From Climacteris rufus (Eukaryota; Chordata; Aves; Passeriformes; Climacteridae): a stretch of DNA of 64,000 nt. The position numbers and the translations under genes were made by a program. The stretch spans positions 631,385-695,384 of the forward strand of contig VZRZ01008248.1 in assembly GCA_013398175.1 (NCBI GenBank), read 5' to 3'. A model generated the notes under the pieces. It saw nothing but the letters and a program-made list of their open reading frames with translations, made no database searches and was not told the DNA's origin. Positions 20,801 to 34,045 of this stretch are shown here, one piece after another. Position 1 is the first letter of the stretch; each line of letters starts with the position of its first letter.

Positions 20801-23800
20801 AATACTTATAACTAACATAATGATGTATAACATAATAATATGTAGAGGAATACAGGCCTGGAAGGACAGCAGAGTCCCCTGAGAGTGGGCTCACAGGACA
20901 CTGTAGAGGAGGAATAGGATTATAAAAAAAGAGGCACAGCCTTGGCACTGAAGAACTTGGGGCTATAAAGAGCTCTCCAGTAGTCAGCTAAAACAGTGCA
21001 GACCTGGGAATTGGACAAAGGTAGTTCAGGGATTACACAAAGAACAAGTATGTAACATATATAAATGGCATCACATATAATACAATTGAATGGTAAATGG
21101 GGCAGTAGACAAATGAAGAAAGAGCAATGTGTGCAGGCATTTTAAAAACCACATAAAAATAGCCCCATAATAGTTCTTTGCTTTTATCAGCAAAGAATTT
21201 GTTGAGAAGACACCGAAAACCAGCTGCAGCCCCAGCATCTCCTGTTTTACACAGGCCAGCACTGTTGACCACTGATCCCAGAGGAGCAGTGGAAGGGTAA
21301 GCACCACACCAAAAAAAGAGCAGACAGGAAGAGTGTGTCTACAAAAAATTGAAATGCATTATTATTTCTGATTTTTTCTTTTAGAAGTAGTAGTAGCATT
21401 CTTCAATTTTTTCTTTTTTTCTTTCTTTTTCGGTAATAATTAGCCCTCACTTAATAGTTCTTTGATTAGACTGTTAAGTTTTCCACTATACTAATAAATT
21501 CTGAGTAATGTGTGTTTTCCTTTTTTTTTTTTTTTCAGAACCAAACTCTGTGCATAACATTAGTAATTGGAGCAGAGGATGCATCTTTTTCGAAATTTGG
21601 GCTTAACAATCTCTCTAAGGTCCCAGACAGCATCTGGCACAGTCAGAAATAGAATAAAGATATCCTGTCTCCCAGTCTGGCACATTAACTACAGGGCCAT
21701 TCTTCCTGCCTTTGCTTTATTTATTACATTGAAATAATTATTATGCATACTGAGCTCTTTGAAAGTACATTGCTATAAATACTAGAAAAGTGAGCACATT
21801 GTAATTTGAAAAATACCAACTCCTTTTTTTTTGGGTACATCATTCAAACCGTGGAGCCATTATGACAGACCCCAGGGAATAATGCTGCCATGACTCACGG
21901 TCCAATAATACACAATTTAGTGCACATCAGCACTATGACAAAGACAGGCACTGCATCACTAAATGGCAAAGGTGAGTCCTGCACAGCAGAACGAGCTGTT
22001 TCTTTCCTCGAAGCTCAGGGCTAGCCTGCAGCTTGTCAGCTGGTTACTAATGAACATGAGTTTTCAGAAACACAACTGTTCCAGACTGTGCACTTAGTTT
22101 TCCTGCAGGCCCCACTCTCAAGCCCGCTGAGGAGGACTCAGGTTCTTTCTCAGCTACTGAGATTATCCTCCACTCTTGGTTTCCTCGGACACTTTAGCAG
22201 TCAACTTTCTCCCCTCAGCTTCCTGTTAGACTGCAGTGTATGATTGTATCAACTTGTGACAGATATTGCAGGCAGGTCCTCTGACACTCTCAATCTAAGC
22301 AGGGGCACAGATGTGTTTTGTTTCTTCCACACCCTTAAGCTTTACTGAAATTCTTGATCATTAATGCTCCAGGAGTGCCTTCCACAGGGACGCATCTCAG
22401 GCTTGTTGAAGTAAGTGTGGGTTGGGTGATTAAATCTCTCTGAGGCACTCCAGCAATCAAGTCTATGTGAGTGAGCAGCCCTCGTAGCTGCAAGGCAGAT
22501 GGTCTTCTAGTGGAGAACTCTTGGAGAACACTGAGCATGCAGAGGTGAAAGCAAGTGCAGTGCATGTGAAGGAACAAGTGCCCTTGGCTGCTACGTGGGC
22601 TTGCCGGCTCATGGGGCTGATGGCTCACAGTCAACGATACTTCAAGAGTACTGTAAACACAGTTCACCTGAGGGGCTAATTTCTGGTGAAAAAGTAAACA
22701 TGAAACCAGGAGTTGCCATTCTTTTTCGGTCCTTTTTTTGGAGCACTTTCTTTGACTTTAAGCTGACAGCTCAAACCCAAAGTGAACTTCACTTCACTAC
22801 TAGGTAACAACAAATGTGATTTTCTGTTCTCTGGGCAATTCCTCCTGATACAAAGACACTGACCACAACAGAAAATAATTTGTGGAGAGGAGAAAGAGTA
22901 AGCTGATGGAGAAAATGACGTTCATGAAAATAACCAGCTCCATGTTGTGAACTTAAAATGGGAAAGGCATGCAGGAACACCAGCACTGGGCATTGCCCTT
23001 ACTGGATGATTTCATTCACAAAAGCTCTTGGGCCAGCCTTCTCCCAGCGTGATAAAATCGACATGAATAAAAGCTTCTCACAGGTAAGAAATATCCATTA
23101 GCAGCAGTCCTGTCCCAAAGCACACATGGCCAGTGGGCTGTGATGCACTCAGTGCAGTCAGTGTAAAATGCCAGAGTTGTAGACTACTTTGAGTCTAGTG
23201 GTTTGTCAACAATATTTCTATTTTAAACATTTTGTCAAGTTGTAGCTGGAAAGTATCAGTTTCCATACTATATGTGAGGATACCGAAGTACAGCGAGATT
23301 CAGAGGTTTAGCACTATTTATGATCTTTGAAATAACACCCAAATTTCCCATCATGTGTGCTAGCCAACTCTGTATGGTTGAGTGGTTTAGATAGAGATTT
23401 AGGGTTGTTTCTCACAGACCTTCAACATACAAGGGACCACTTCTTATGCAGTAGGTCTTCCCAAAACTCAATATACCCTTGTCCCGTGGGTGATTCTGCC
23501 TCCTTTAAACCATCCCACCCCAAAGCTCACCTGGTAGAGACGGCAGCTCCTTAAGATGTGGCAACAACTGCTAGCTATGCCTGGTCAAGACCAGCATCTG
23601 TAAAGATTGAGAGGCATCTTTTTAGCTATTTTTTTTTTTTGTTTGTTTTCAATTACATTCCCTCTTTGCCTGTCCTTAGTGGTAAATTCTCATGGTTGCA
23701 AATACCTTGCACAGAAAGGTGATCTGCTGTAAGAGCTAAGTGCTACATTGATTAATCTTTCCTCTATTTCTTTTTTTATCCTGGATTTATCAGACATTTT

Positions 23801-23915
23801 GAGAAGGAACGGTATCTTTTGTGATGAGGCTGGCAGCAAGCCACAGCGATCAAAGATGCCCTTGTAAGCGGAACAAAGGAGCCCGGTTAAGGATCCTGAT
23901 CCCAGCGGGGGCTTT
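20801..23915. other. Intergenic, no gene recognised
   Basis: About 3.1 kb of mostly AT-rich sequence with long pyrimidine tracts (near 21398-21440 and 21520-21536). The second tract is followed by cag and looks like a splice acceptor, but no coding exon follows it. Confidence 0.5.
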
Positions 23916-24620
23916 GGTGGGATGCTTTACGCGCCTAAAATGTCTAGTAAAATACTAGTTCCAGACAGTCACCTCAAAATCCCCCACAAAAGGCAGGCCC
24001 TGGCTTCATGGCACCCTACGCAATGGCTGGCCCCGGGCGCACGGAGCGCTGAGCGGCCCCCCGGGAGGGCACCTGCGGGCCCGGCCAGGGCTCAGCGCCT
24101 CGCCCGCCCCNNNNNNNNNNNNNNNNNNNNNNNNNNNNNNNNNNNNNNNNNNNNNNNNNNNNNNNNNNNNNNNNNNNNNNNNNNNNNNNNNNNNNNNNNN
24201 NNNNNNNNNNNNNNNNNNNNNNNNNNNNNNNNNNNNNNNNNNNNNNNNNNNNNNNNNNNNNNNNNNNNNNNNNNNNNNNNNNNNNNNNNNNNNNNNNNNN
24301 NNNNNNNNNNNNNNNNNNNNNNNNNNNNNNNNNNNNNNNNNNNNNNNNNNNNNNNNNNNNNNNNNNNNNNNNNNNNNNNNNNNNNNNNNNNNNNNNNNNN
24401 NNNNNNNNNNNNNNNNNNNNNNNNNNNNGCGCTGCCCGCCCGGCGCCGTCGCCCCAAGGACACCGCGCCCCCTCCCGCAGCCCCCGGGCCGGCACCGCAG
24501 CTCCGGGCGCCCCGGCGCTGCCCCAGCTCCCACCCAGCCCGCCGCCACCTCCAGGGCGCCCGGCACCTCACCCCACGGCGTGCACAGCCCGCAGGGGGCA
24601 AGGCGACCCCCTTCCTTTTC
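23916..24620. promoter_or_regulatory. Orphan CpG island containing an assembly gap
   Basis: Both sides of the 318-base N run are extremely GC-rich (gcgggcccggccagggctca on the left, cccgcccggcgccgtcgccc on the right), and CpG density falls off by about 24620. This is the pattern of a vertebrate promoter island whose core failed to assemble. Frames crossing the gap are open only because N was translated as X. No coding exon is recognised on either flank. It could serve a lncRNA or a distal first exon of ATP8A2. Confidence 0.55.
24111..24428. other. Assembly gap (318 N)
   Basis: A run of N within GC-rich sequence. The true content and length are unknown. Confidence 0.99.
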
Positions 24621-25743
24621 TTGATTCTGATCGTTTTTGACAGGAAATTTTCTGCTGGTCAGAGGGCAGTACCGCCCTTGGAGGGGAGGTAGCGGTGCCC
24701 AGCACCCCGCCAGGCTGGGCAGGGACCTCTGCCCTGGGGCCAGGAGTGGGGAGAGCATGAGGCACTGCAGTGAGCCTGCAGAGGGGTAAATTACAAGATT
24801 TCTTAAGAGGTTCATTTACGAAAATGTTTTCCATCTGGTTAGTAAGAAAATAGACAGAAGTTCAATACTTAGAAGGTAGAATTCTGGTCCCAAAGGACTT
24901 CCACTGACTTCTGTAGGACCAAGGTGCATTCCGATTTCAGCTGTGGTATGTTCTACTTGGGGATAGATGAAGCATCATTGACATTGACAGTGACTTACTT
25001 GTGCAAAATATTTAGGTACCTAGTACAATCTCTGTGGTGAGTAAAGGTGTAGTGTAATGCTGCTTTAGCACTTTTTGTTTCAATAAGGAATATGCTTTTG
25101 AAGCACATTTCCTGATCAGCTCTACTTTGAATTAAATCTCAGAGCACCTTGGAGAGCATTTTCTGGATTGCTTTTGGATGACACTGTACTTGAAGATGTC
25201 CTCCAGCCACTCGTGGCTGTTCAGCTCATGGAACCAAGCTAGAGCTAGCTGGAAAGAGAAACCACCTTCCCTTTGGCTCCTCTGCACAACCTGGTCATTC
25301 TAGTAATATTTCCCTGTTTGGTCTCACTGCTTGGTAATAAGGACAGAACTTCAGGTAGTTCTGCACAGCTGCTGAAGTAAGTGGGATGCTAAGCAAAGAG
25401 GTGTGTAACGCCTACTCAAAGGAAATAGTAAGGTTTCAGAGTAGGATTTAGCACATTACCAGCTTTACTTATCTTCAGCCTAAGCCATTCAGATGAAACA
25501 GTTGCAGTTAAGCAGATTCCACTTTCCAGTGTTTGGGATTGTGTCCTCTTCTGCAGTCTGATCTGAAACCATGTCCTGTGATAGGGAGGCTCCTTTCCCA
25601 GAGCTGCAGTTTGGCAGATATGTTTGTCACATAATGTTTGGAGTCCAAACCTAGGTTCCCTCCAGATACTGGATGCTTGGCACTGGAGAATGTTTAGCTT
25701 CAGTGTGGCATACATAAGGAGTTTAAGCTTCAGCTTTTGTATG
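24621..25743. other. Intergenic, no gene recognised
   Basis: Composition returns to AT-rich with no recognisable exon, repeat or RNA gene. Confidence 0.5.
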
Positions 25744-25842
25744 TCACAGAATCACACAGGATGGGTTGGAAGGGACCACAGAGTGTCCAACCTACCTGCT
25801 CAAGCAGGGTCATCCTAGAGCATTAAGATCACTTCCTAGCTC
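25744..25842 (-). mobile_element. CR1 LINE 3'-end fragment, minus strand
   Basis: The sequence cacagaatcacacaggatgg, gttggaagggaccacagagt, cctgctcaagcagggtcatc is the reverse complement of a CR1 3' tail. Short and diverged. Confidence 0.88.
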
Positions 25843-27624
25843 TTGAACAATGTATTTCCTATCTAGAATATTTTAAAGGATAACGAGAGTAATTTCTAAT
25901 ATAGTTGTATATATAATGCCTATAAAATTACACAATAGAGGTTTGTGTAATTTACTACACAGACTTATTAAAAGATATGATTGTAGTTGGTTTGGGACAC
26001 CAGAACCAATCTCTGCCACGCAGAGAGAAAGTCCTGCCCTTCCCTATTCCTGCATATTGTCATTGCCTTGCTCGTGTCAACATTAGCCCTCAGATGGTTA
26101 CTGGGTCACCTGGATGAGTGCTGCTCTGGCTCACTGCCATCCTGTATGATCTGAATGCCAGCAGGGAACAGACAGAGAAAGGCAGCAGCTCTGTTTTTCA
26201 CAGCATGCTGTGGCTTGGTGTGCAGACCTGCTGTGTGTGTGGGCCAAACAGGTTCACAGGGGCTCTGGGCTGTGTGAACCCAAGAGTAAAAGCATACATT
26301 TGGAGACTGAGCCACTGCCCACTGGAAGGCAGCTCAGATGAGGTTTTGTGGTGGCACTGCAAAACCTCAAGACCCTTCTGAGATGAGTGGTATGGAGAGG
26401 TAACTGGTCACCCTTTTGTCATCCTTAGTTAGGATCAGGTAACTGCCACTATTCATTGTGGGTTTTTTGGCAGCTATGTATCAAAATGTTCTATCTTATT
26501 TCCTTTTTTAGAAGAGTTTTCCTGCTTTAAAGTGTTATCTTTTAAATGCTAGTTTTGTTTACTTTTGGGGCAGTCTTGGTAATCTTAATGTATTAGGTTT
26601 TAGTTCAGGTCACTGAGATTTATTTTCATGCTGTGTAAAGTATTTCAGTAGCTTATAGACATTCTTTTTTAGTCAGGAAGACTACCTCTGTGATGGTCTA
26701 ACAATGTCTTTTCATCTCAGGTTTTCTACTCTCCTTCCATTTAGTAGTGTGACTTCCATGTGTGCTAGTACAATATAAAATGTAACTGGTATGTTTGGTT
26801 GAGTTTTAAACCTGCTTAACACTGGTACAAAGCACTTGCTGGAAAAACAGATGATGTGAAGAATTTAGAGATGGAAAGTCACCTTCTGCCACTCAGATGA
26901 TCACTGCTCTTCTTTTTTATGCATTTTCTCATTAATTGATTTTTTTCTTTGTACAAGTAAACCTTTTTATTGCTGTAATGTTGTACCAACTGAGCTAAAT
27001 TGATTAGATTTAAATTATTCTCAAAGTCTCTAACTCCTTACTGTTGTAACCACAGACATCAAAGACTAACTTGTTCTTCTCCTTCCTGCCCCCCTTAAAA
27101 TCACTAAAAATAAGAAACCATCAATAAGACACTGGGTGATTATACAATGGCATTTTTATTTTTAGGGAAAAAAAATCGAATTCCAACTTTATAATGGATT
27201 AAATGTACAACTGATCTCGATGTTATTTACTGTGGTCTTTTTCAACTGCTCAGTGATACATATCAGCAAGAAAAATATTTTTAGTGTAAAGGTAGTAACA
27301 GAATCTTCTCCCAGGACATGAGGAGCTGAAATATAAACGTAATTTCATGGTATGAAACAATACTCCTTTTATACACTTTCTATATACATTTCCTGTGAAA
27401 TACTTGCTTGTAGTTTATGCTGTGTTTTTAATCTTAGAGTCTTACTCCCTTCTTTGTAAAAGATCTATCTCTTCCATTTGTCAGAGAAATATTTATGCAA
27501 GAACTTCTTTGGGCTATTTTTGTGCTGTGATATAATTACCATGATTGCAGCTCTTGGGAAGTGTCACACAGAGCAGTTATAATGCTACACAGGCACTTGT
27601 ATTTTGCTCAAAGCTTTTCTTTTT
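25843..27624. other. Intergenic, one hairpin, no gene recognised
   Basis: AT-rich. A perfect 11 bp inverted repeat lies at 25925-25953 and is listed separately. The open frames at 26106-26381 overlap on both strands and look like chance. Confidence 0.5.
25925..25953. repeat. Perfect 11 bp hairpin
   Basis: The arms aaattacacaa (25925-25935) and ttgtgtaattt (25943-25953) are exactly complementary around a 7-base loop tagaggt. Function unknown. Confidence 0.8.
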
Positions 27625-27815
27625 GAGCAAAGATGGTTAAGCATTGAAACAGGCTCCTCAGGGAAGTGCTTGGGTCACTGTCCCTGGAAGTGTTCAAAAA
27701 TGAGTAGTCAGGGCACTTTGCAATATGTTTTAGTGAGCATAGTCGTATTCAGTCAAAGGGTGGACCTGATGATCTCAGAGGTCATTTCCAACCTTAATGA
27801 TTCTTTGATTTTGTC
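27625..27815 (+). mobile_element. CR1 LINE 3'-end fragment, plus strand
   Basis: CR1 phrases in order: caggctcctcagggaagtgc, tcactgtccctggaagtg, gtggacctgatgatctcaga, ggtcatttccaacctt, ending in gattctttgatt. More diverged than the copies near 18 kb. Confidence 0.85.
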
Positions 27816-30800
27816 TGTAATCATTTACAGCTTAGACTCAATTCCCATAGATATCTAAAAAATGCACAGGAGCTGTAGGTGAAATATTTAATCAGCTTTG
27901 CACAATTTGCATATGGCTGTTGCTGCTTCAAATAAGGCGTAATTTGGTATTGCAGTGGACAGGTTCAGATGGTGTAAGAAGTACAGTGAAGGTTAAAAGC
28001 TTTAACTTTGAAGTTCACTCAAGTCACCTCTGCTCATGGGATACCTACATTCTGTTTTGCAGGACAACCTGCAGTTACCTTGGATGCATTTTTAAGTGAG
28101 CAGCCCCTATGAAGGGGGTCAGCAAAGTGCTGAGCTAACAAATTCTTTAAATACTAACATTTAAATTGTTTAACTAAGAACAGAAGCCCTGTTCTGCTGT
28201 GAGAGATGTACCTGGCAGGAGTAGTGACAGTGGGCACTAAACAGAAGGGTGTACTTCCTCTGCAAGTGCTTTAAGTGCTCATTAACATCACCAAGAGTTA
28301 CTGAAACACTGAGCAAGCAATTGCAACCATAGGGTTGGCACACAGAAATTCTACCCTGTGATAAGAAACTTTTCCAGGGATGACTAAAATTCTACTAGTT
28401 TAGCCGTAGAAGTTGCTGCTAAATAGACTACTTTAGCACATGTTTGCTCATGCACACACTCAAACTGTGGGTTGGTAATTTGGTGTGTTACAGACCTCCC
28501 ATTTATTTTCATCCGTGTTTAAGTGGCACATAATGTACTATAATGTGCAGCTTGTTCAATCACATCAAAGGCCTGATTCGATTTACATAAACACCAGTGA
28601 CGATTATGCCTTTGGACAAAGAGCTCATCACAATAAACCCCATGTTTTATGTTTGTGTTTCTATAGTAGCACAAAGCTTGAGTCTTCTCAAGCTGTGTGA
28701 GATCTTGCACAACTGTAGAGTGGGGTGGTGACAGTGACAGGGCTAAGTGGAGGCCAACCTGAACTTCTGCTGCCTTCACTTAAAGCTTGTTTGGCTGCAT
28801 TAAGTTTGTTTGCATTAGAATAGGAGGGAATTTAAAATACCTCTGCTTATGATACTGAATTAGAAAAAGATGATGTATGCACAGTTACTGTGGAGCAACT
28901 TCATAAATAAGGTCCTAGGTTGTGTGGCAGAAGAAACACTTTTTTGCCTTATGGTGATGGGGGAGGTGAGATCATGAATAAATCCATGAAAGATCAAACC
29001 ACTCAGATGATAAGGAATACAATTATTTAGGAATTAACTGTGGAGATAAGAGATTTAATTAACCTTCTGTTTCTAAAATGAAATTAAATGAATGTATTTA
29101 ATTTAAAAAAATCCATTCTGCTGTATAGCCAATATATGAACTCTCTTGTCATGCTATTTAACTATTCATAACTCCATTGTAAACAGACACATGTATTGTC
29201 TATTATAGAAACTGTTTTATTCTTTCTCTGTGCCACTCTCTCTCCACAGGACTTTTGTTTCAGATTTTAATTCTCTAGCAGTGTCTGCTTTTAGTGTATT
29301 TCCCTGTGCTGGATGAGTGAGTGTTCTCATTTTCTGGGTAGACGTGAAAGCACTGCCCTACTAGTGTGATTTGGCAGTAATGCCACTGTAATTCCATGCA
29401 GGACTGAAATATCTAACAGTAAAATGATTGTAAGGAAATCTGCTTGTCTGTTCAGGGTCCTAGAATGTCACCAAGACGATGAAACTGCTGGGTATATTTC
29501 CTGAATGAAAGTTACTGGGTATAGAAAGAATAGTTATTTAGTATTGCATTTCCATTTCCACAAGGTTTGAGTATAGTCTTGATCTCTGCTAACTCTGTAG
29601 TGGTTTTTTTTTTTTTAATGTAGAGATCTGTGGCTTTAGAAACAAGGTTGCTCTAAAGTATTCCCTTTTTTTCCCAACCATTAACCCTTCCCTCCTTGAG
29701 AAGTTTGGAGCTGATAGCTCCCGTTGGCTCTAGGTGGTATTTTGGATGGGTCATCTGAAAACTGATGTCAGCACCTAAAACTGCTCTCCAATTGGCAATT
29801 CACAAGGCATTTTATTGTTGTGAAGCCTTGCTGAGGGCCCTATAAACAACCATGTCATCCATTTCTGCTCTTCTGGAAGGTTGTCAAATGATGCTCTGTA
29901 GACTTGCTGCACGGTAATACCCTTAGCTGGTTCATTTCTCTTTGACCATTCTTCTTTGAGCTGTCAAGTATAGCCTTTAAATAATCTTTGAATCTGAGAG
30001 AGCTGATTTGCTACTTGTGAAGCAATATTCTAAGCACCCATGTTAGCTTTATTACTATAACAGATAAGTGTTTCACATTTATTTTCCTGTACTATGTTGC
30101 ATTGTGGCACATTTTAACTAAGTCTGTAGTACTACAAAAAACCAGAATATCTGTTACAGACAGTATCTGAGGAGCCTGATTGCCAAGATGTTCTTTTAAG
30201 CCACAGTTAATCCCAAATTCTTTCTTGTACATATAACTGGTAGAGCAGAACAATATACTAGACTTTGAAAAGGCAGCTGAATATCTCTGCAGCAACATCT
30301 TTCTGCTTCTGGGACAGCTCGTGTGGCTTGCCTTTTCATCAACACAAATATTTTCCTTTCAGTCTCTTATCTTTTCTAGCTAAGCTAGCTAAGCCTTTGA
30401 AGCAGTTGCAGGGATGTAAGACATGGCATCTGAGAGTTTTAGGTAAGCGATTCTCAGCTGGTACTCTCAAACGATAATTTGGGAAAGATCATTGACACAG
30501 TTGAAGATTGATTAAAAAAATCAGATTTTACAAAGCTTGTTTTTTTTATTTTTAGTGCAAAAATAAAAAAAAAATAATTATCAATATTGAAAATGTCTTA
30601 TTTTAAGTTCAGGTCTATTCCAGTGTTTGTTAGGAAAGCTCTCAGATTTTTGATTACCATTATTGCCAGTTTTTCATAGTGAATCCTGACTACTAGAAAA
30701 GTTCCTGGGCAGTTTCTTTCCAGCTCCAGGAGTAGATGGATGCCTGCCTGTTTGGAATTTTCTGGCTCTCAGACCATTGGTTGACTAGTAATTATCAATT

Positions 30801-32746
30801 CTTGATTCTGGACATTTTTAATGGGATTACTGGAAGCTACAATGGAGTGAGCACACTTGAAAACAGAAGATGAAAAGTTTTGTATTTCAAGCCAAGGCAT
30901 GATAAGGCAAAGCTGGCATGATACAGATTTTAATGAGTGACCCAGTCAAACTACCTATTTGGACTCCTCACAGAAGTGACACAACCCAGATAGGTGAGCA
31001 CTAAAACCAGTTTAACATGAACATAAAGTGTCAGTAAATGAGTCTTAATACTCTCATGTTGTGATGAAGAATCACAAGACATACTGTGGATTTAAAATAT
31101 ATTTTTACTGCTATTCACCCTTACATTTTTGTTAATTCTAGTTCGAATTAACACTGTCAAAATTGTTGTATTTTGGTATTAATGCTAAAAGAAGATAAAT
31201 GAGAACTTGTCTTCCACTTGACTAAAATAGAAGAGCAATGATTGTATCAGTTCATAACAGATCCAACAAAATATGTCAGTTTGTTTTAGCCAAGGGTTTG
31301 TTTTGATGAACCTACCTTCTTTTAGAGTGTTGGAAATCAGAATTAATACAGCTGAAATTAGTGTATAGGTTCTGTTAAGGAGAGAAGGCAGCCTTAAATC
31401 TTGTTTAAAACTGACTGCAAGACCTTGATTTTTAATTCCTCATTTCTTGAACACAGATGACCAAACCCATTGACTTTATTTTATTAAATAAGCAGTAGTC
31501 AGAAAAAGTGAAAGCATTTATCTCCTTATAATAACATCACCCTGATTAATTTGCTATTTTGAACAGAAGGAGGGCTCAGGTGTTACCTCATGTTAACCCA
31601 GCACTGTTCTGCCTGTTTTTACAACACACAGTAAAGGCAATTTAAGATTCTGTGCCTGTGAGATTTAGGAACATTCAACTCAAAGCTTATGCAAAGGATA
31701 TATGAAACAAGTACCCCAGGCTTTTTTGTGCCTTTAAAGACTCTTAAGCAAACATCACCTTATTTAATAGATGCAGGTTTTTTTAAAATGAGAGACAAAA
31801 GATGCAGTAAAAATATGTGCAAAATCAACATCAGCCATCATAATTCTGAAACAGACGTTACATCTGCATTTGGCATGTTAGTTACATAGCTGGGAATCAG
31901 GATTTAACCTGGAAGCCTGAATCTGAAATCCAGATGACATTTACTCAAGATTTCTGCTTCACTGGGAAGGCTCAGCACAGTTACTGCTTCAGTGGTCCCA
32001 TGGCTACTGAACTGAAATACATTGACATCAGTCCTGGTGCCTTGTTTTAAAGAGGGGCAGAAAGACAGGGGAATTAAGGTATGCAGGTGCTCCCCAGACT
32101 GGAGGGGACTACTTCTTTACAGATTAACAGTCAAATCATGTTCCCAGAGTTTTCCTAATACAAGTCTGCATCTGGAAGCCATCCTTGTGCCATTCAGCAG
32201 CCTGGTCATAGGGGAAGAAAGGAGCTTTCATAAGAGTCTGGAAGACAGACATGAAGAGAGAGTGCTAGCCTTCCCCCTCCCTGCCCCCAGCCAAATTTAT
32301 CATAATCTTGTGCTGTCTGAAGAGGAGGCGCTGTTCACTCATCCCTGCTTTACTAAAACCCTGACCCTTGCTGAAGTTTTCCCACAATCTTCAGTAAACA
32401 CAAAGGTTCGTATCCTGGTTTTGATCAAAGTAATTTTATTCACAAGTCTGAAATTTGCTTATCCTGTCTTTGAAAAGTTTTTCAACCCTACCAGCCTTAG
32501 GGTAACAGAGTGGGGTGATAAGTCTTCAGGAAGAGAAAGGAGTGGCTAGAAAGATCTGAAATATTTGAGGAGAAAGAGTTCACTTCTTACAGAAAAAGCA
32601 AAAAAATGTTTTGGGGTTTGAGTCCCAAATTAAGACACTTCGGGAAAGTGCAAGTATTAGTAAATTAACATGTGAATGTGCAGAGGAACTCATTCCTTTA
32701 GAGTTATTTTGGATAGATTCTGTCTTGTGAAATTGGAGTTGGACGT
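27816..32746. other. Intergenic, no gene recognised
   Basis: About 4.9 kb of AT-rich sequence. A 175-codon open frame at 32022-32549 (+) is the longest in the intergenic space but shows no domain, repeat or signal I recognise. The rest is featureless to me. Confidence 0.5.
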
Positions 32747-32822
32747 TGTCCTGGTTTCAGCTGGGACAGAGCAGCAAGCAGCTGCATGGTACTTACTTTC
32801 TGGCTGGGGTTAAACCACAACA
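32747..32822. mobile_element. Internally deleted LTR-like fragment
   Basis: The 76 bases start TGTCCTGGTTTCAGCTGGGA and end GGGGTTAAACCACAACA. I recognise these as the two termini of a common avian ERVL-type LTR, here joined with almost the whole LTR body missing. No matching target duplication is seen on the two sides. The identification comes from memory of avian repeats, so it should be treated as tentative. Confidence 0.5.
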
Positions 32823-33947
32823 AATATAATTTCAGGTCTTTATCTATAGTGTTTAGCCCCTATAACAGGAATAATTTTCTGAAGAAGGTGAGTGGAAGAT
32901 AATCTTGTAACATACCACATAGATCCACATTAGTGAAGGAGCCACTATTGATGTTTTGATTGTGATGAAGCCCTTCAGGACAGAACACGTCATTTCAGTT
33001 TGGCCCATGTTTCTGTATTTTTGGTGAGCTTCACAAAGCTTTGGTATTTTACTTACTAGCTACCAAACACAAGCTTCTGTCAGCCTAGCTGTCATCTAAA
33101 CACTTAAATTTCTGTACATACAGTCAAGAGAGAGAAGAATTATTTTAACTAGAGGATAGTGCTGGTGCATGAACAAACTTTCACAATAATTTAGTTGTAA
33201 AGTAGTAAGTGTATTTTTAAATATCAGACAACTGTTCAGAACAGCTTTCCAAAGGGAGCCATGGGAAAGAAATCTAGCTTGATCTCATCACTGAATTTGA
33301 TTGGTATATACAAAGGACTATAAAATAATAATAATAATCAGTAATAAAAGGATCTGAGCTTTTAAACAGGCTTTTACTTCTGTGTTTTTAAGCACCAAGT
33401 AGAATGAGGAACTTCACGGGCAGAAAATAGACTGTATACACTGATGTTTCCAAAAGCAGGCTGTGAGACAATACCTGTAATTAATACCTGATTTTGATTC
33501 AACAGTAACAACCATCAAGTGCAGTACATTCCAGTACTTCATTTTTACCCTGCTAGGATTGGAATGATCTGTGGTGTCTACTGTCATTTGAGTTTCATAT
33601 GAATTACTCAGAAATGACGAATAATTGTTTTGGAAAATAGCAGAAAGCACATAAATGTAGTAACATGGAAACTATAAAATAATGGAAGAGCATGTTGGCA
33701 GAGGAGGAAGGAGAGTCAGTATCCCTAAATATCCTGCCAACAGGAACAAAATGAATCAGTTTCTCTGGAAGTCAAGAGAAGACAACATGAAGTTACTGCA
33801 AGCAGCACAGCCATGACTGGCTGAAGAAGTAGTCTGAACTGATGAAAGAAAATTAATATGTTCCTACAAGCCATATGTAAGTAGAGAATCTCTGCAGTCG
33901 GTATAATTTGATTTCTTTAATATGACTGTGTTCAGAAAGAGATAGAT
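32823..33947. other. Intergenic, no gene recognised
   Basis: AT-rich, with a short (AAT)n-like run near 33327-33342. No gene signal. Confidence 0.5.
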
Positions 33948-34045
33948 TCATAGAATTATAGAAATCTAGAATATAAAATTATAGAAATACAGAATAGATA
34001 GAAGGAACCTTTTAAAGGTCATCCAGTCCAACCTCCTGGACTCCT
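33948..34045 (-). mobile_element. CR1 LINE 3'-end fragment with expanded terminal repeats, minus strand
   Basis: Several degenerate copies of the reversed CR1 octamer (tagaattatagaaatctaga, ataaaattatagaaatacag) are followed by gaaggaacc and aggtcatccagtccaacctc. Only the extreme 3' tail is present. Confidence 0.85.

Noticed and set aside
21520..21545. Very strong splice-acceptor-like pyrimidine tract followed by cag
   Set aside because: No open or conserved coding sequence follows and no matching donor is evident. Poly-T tracts are common here.
23916..24620. SHISA2 first exon in the GC-rich gap
   Set aside because: SHISA2 has a large second exon with distinctive sequence that should be visible within several kb, and it is not found on either strand.
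23922..24815. Open frames of up to 269 codons spanning the first gap
   Set aside because: They exist only because N was translated as X. The visible flanks show no protein family.
32022..32549. 175-codon plus-strand open frame, longest in the intergenic interval
   Set aside because: No recognisable domain, no flanking splice sites in a sensible arrangement, and mixed low-bias codon use. A single frame of this length is compatible with chance in 50 kb.
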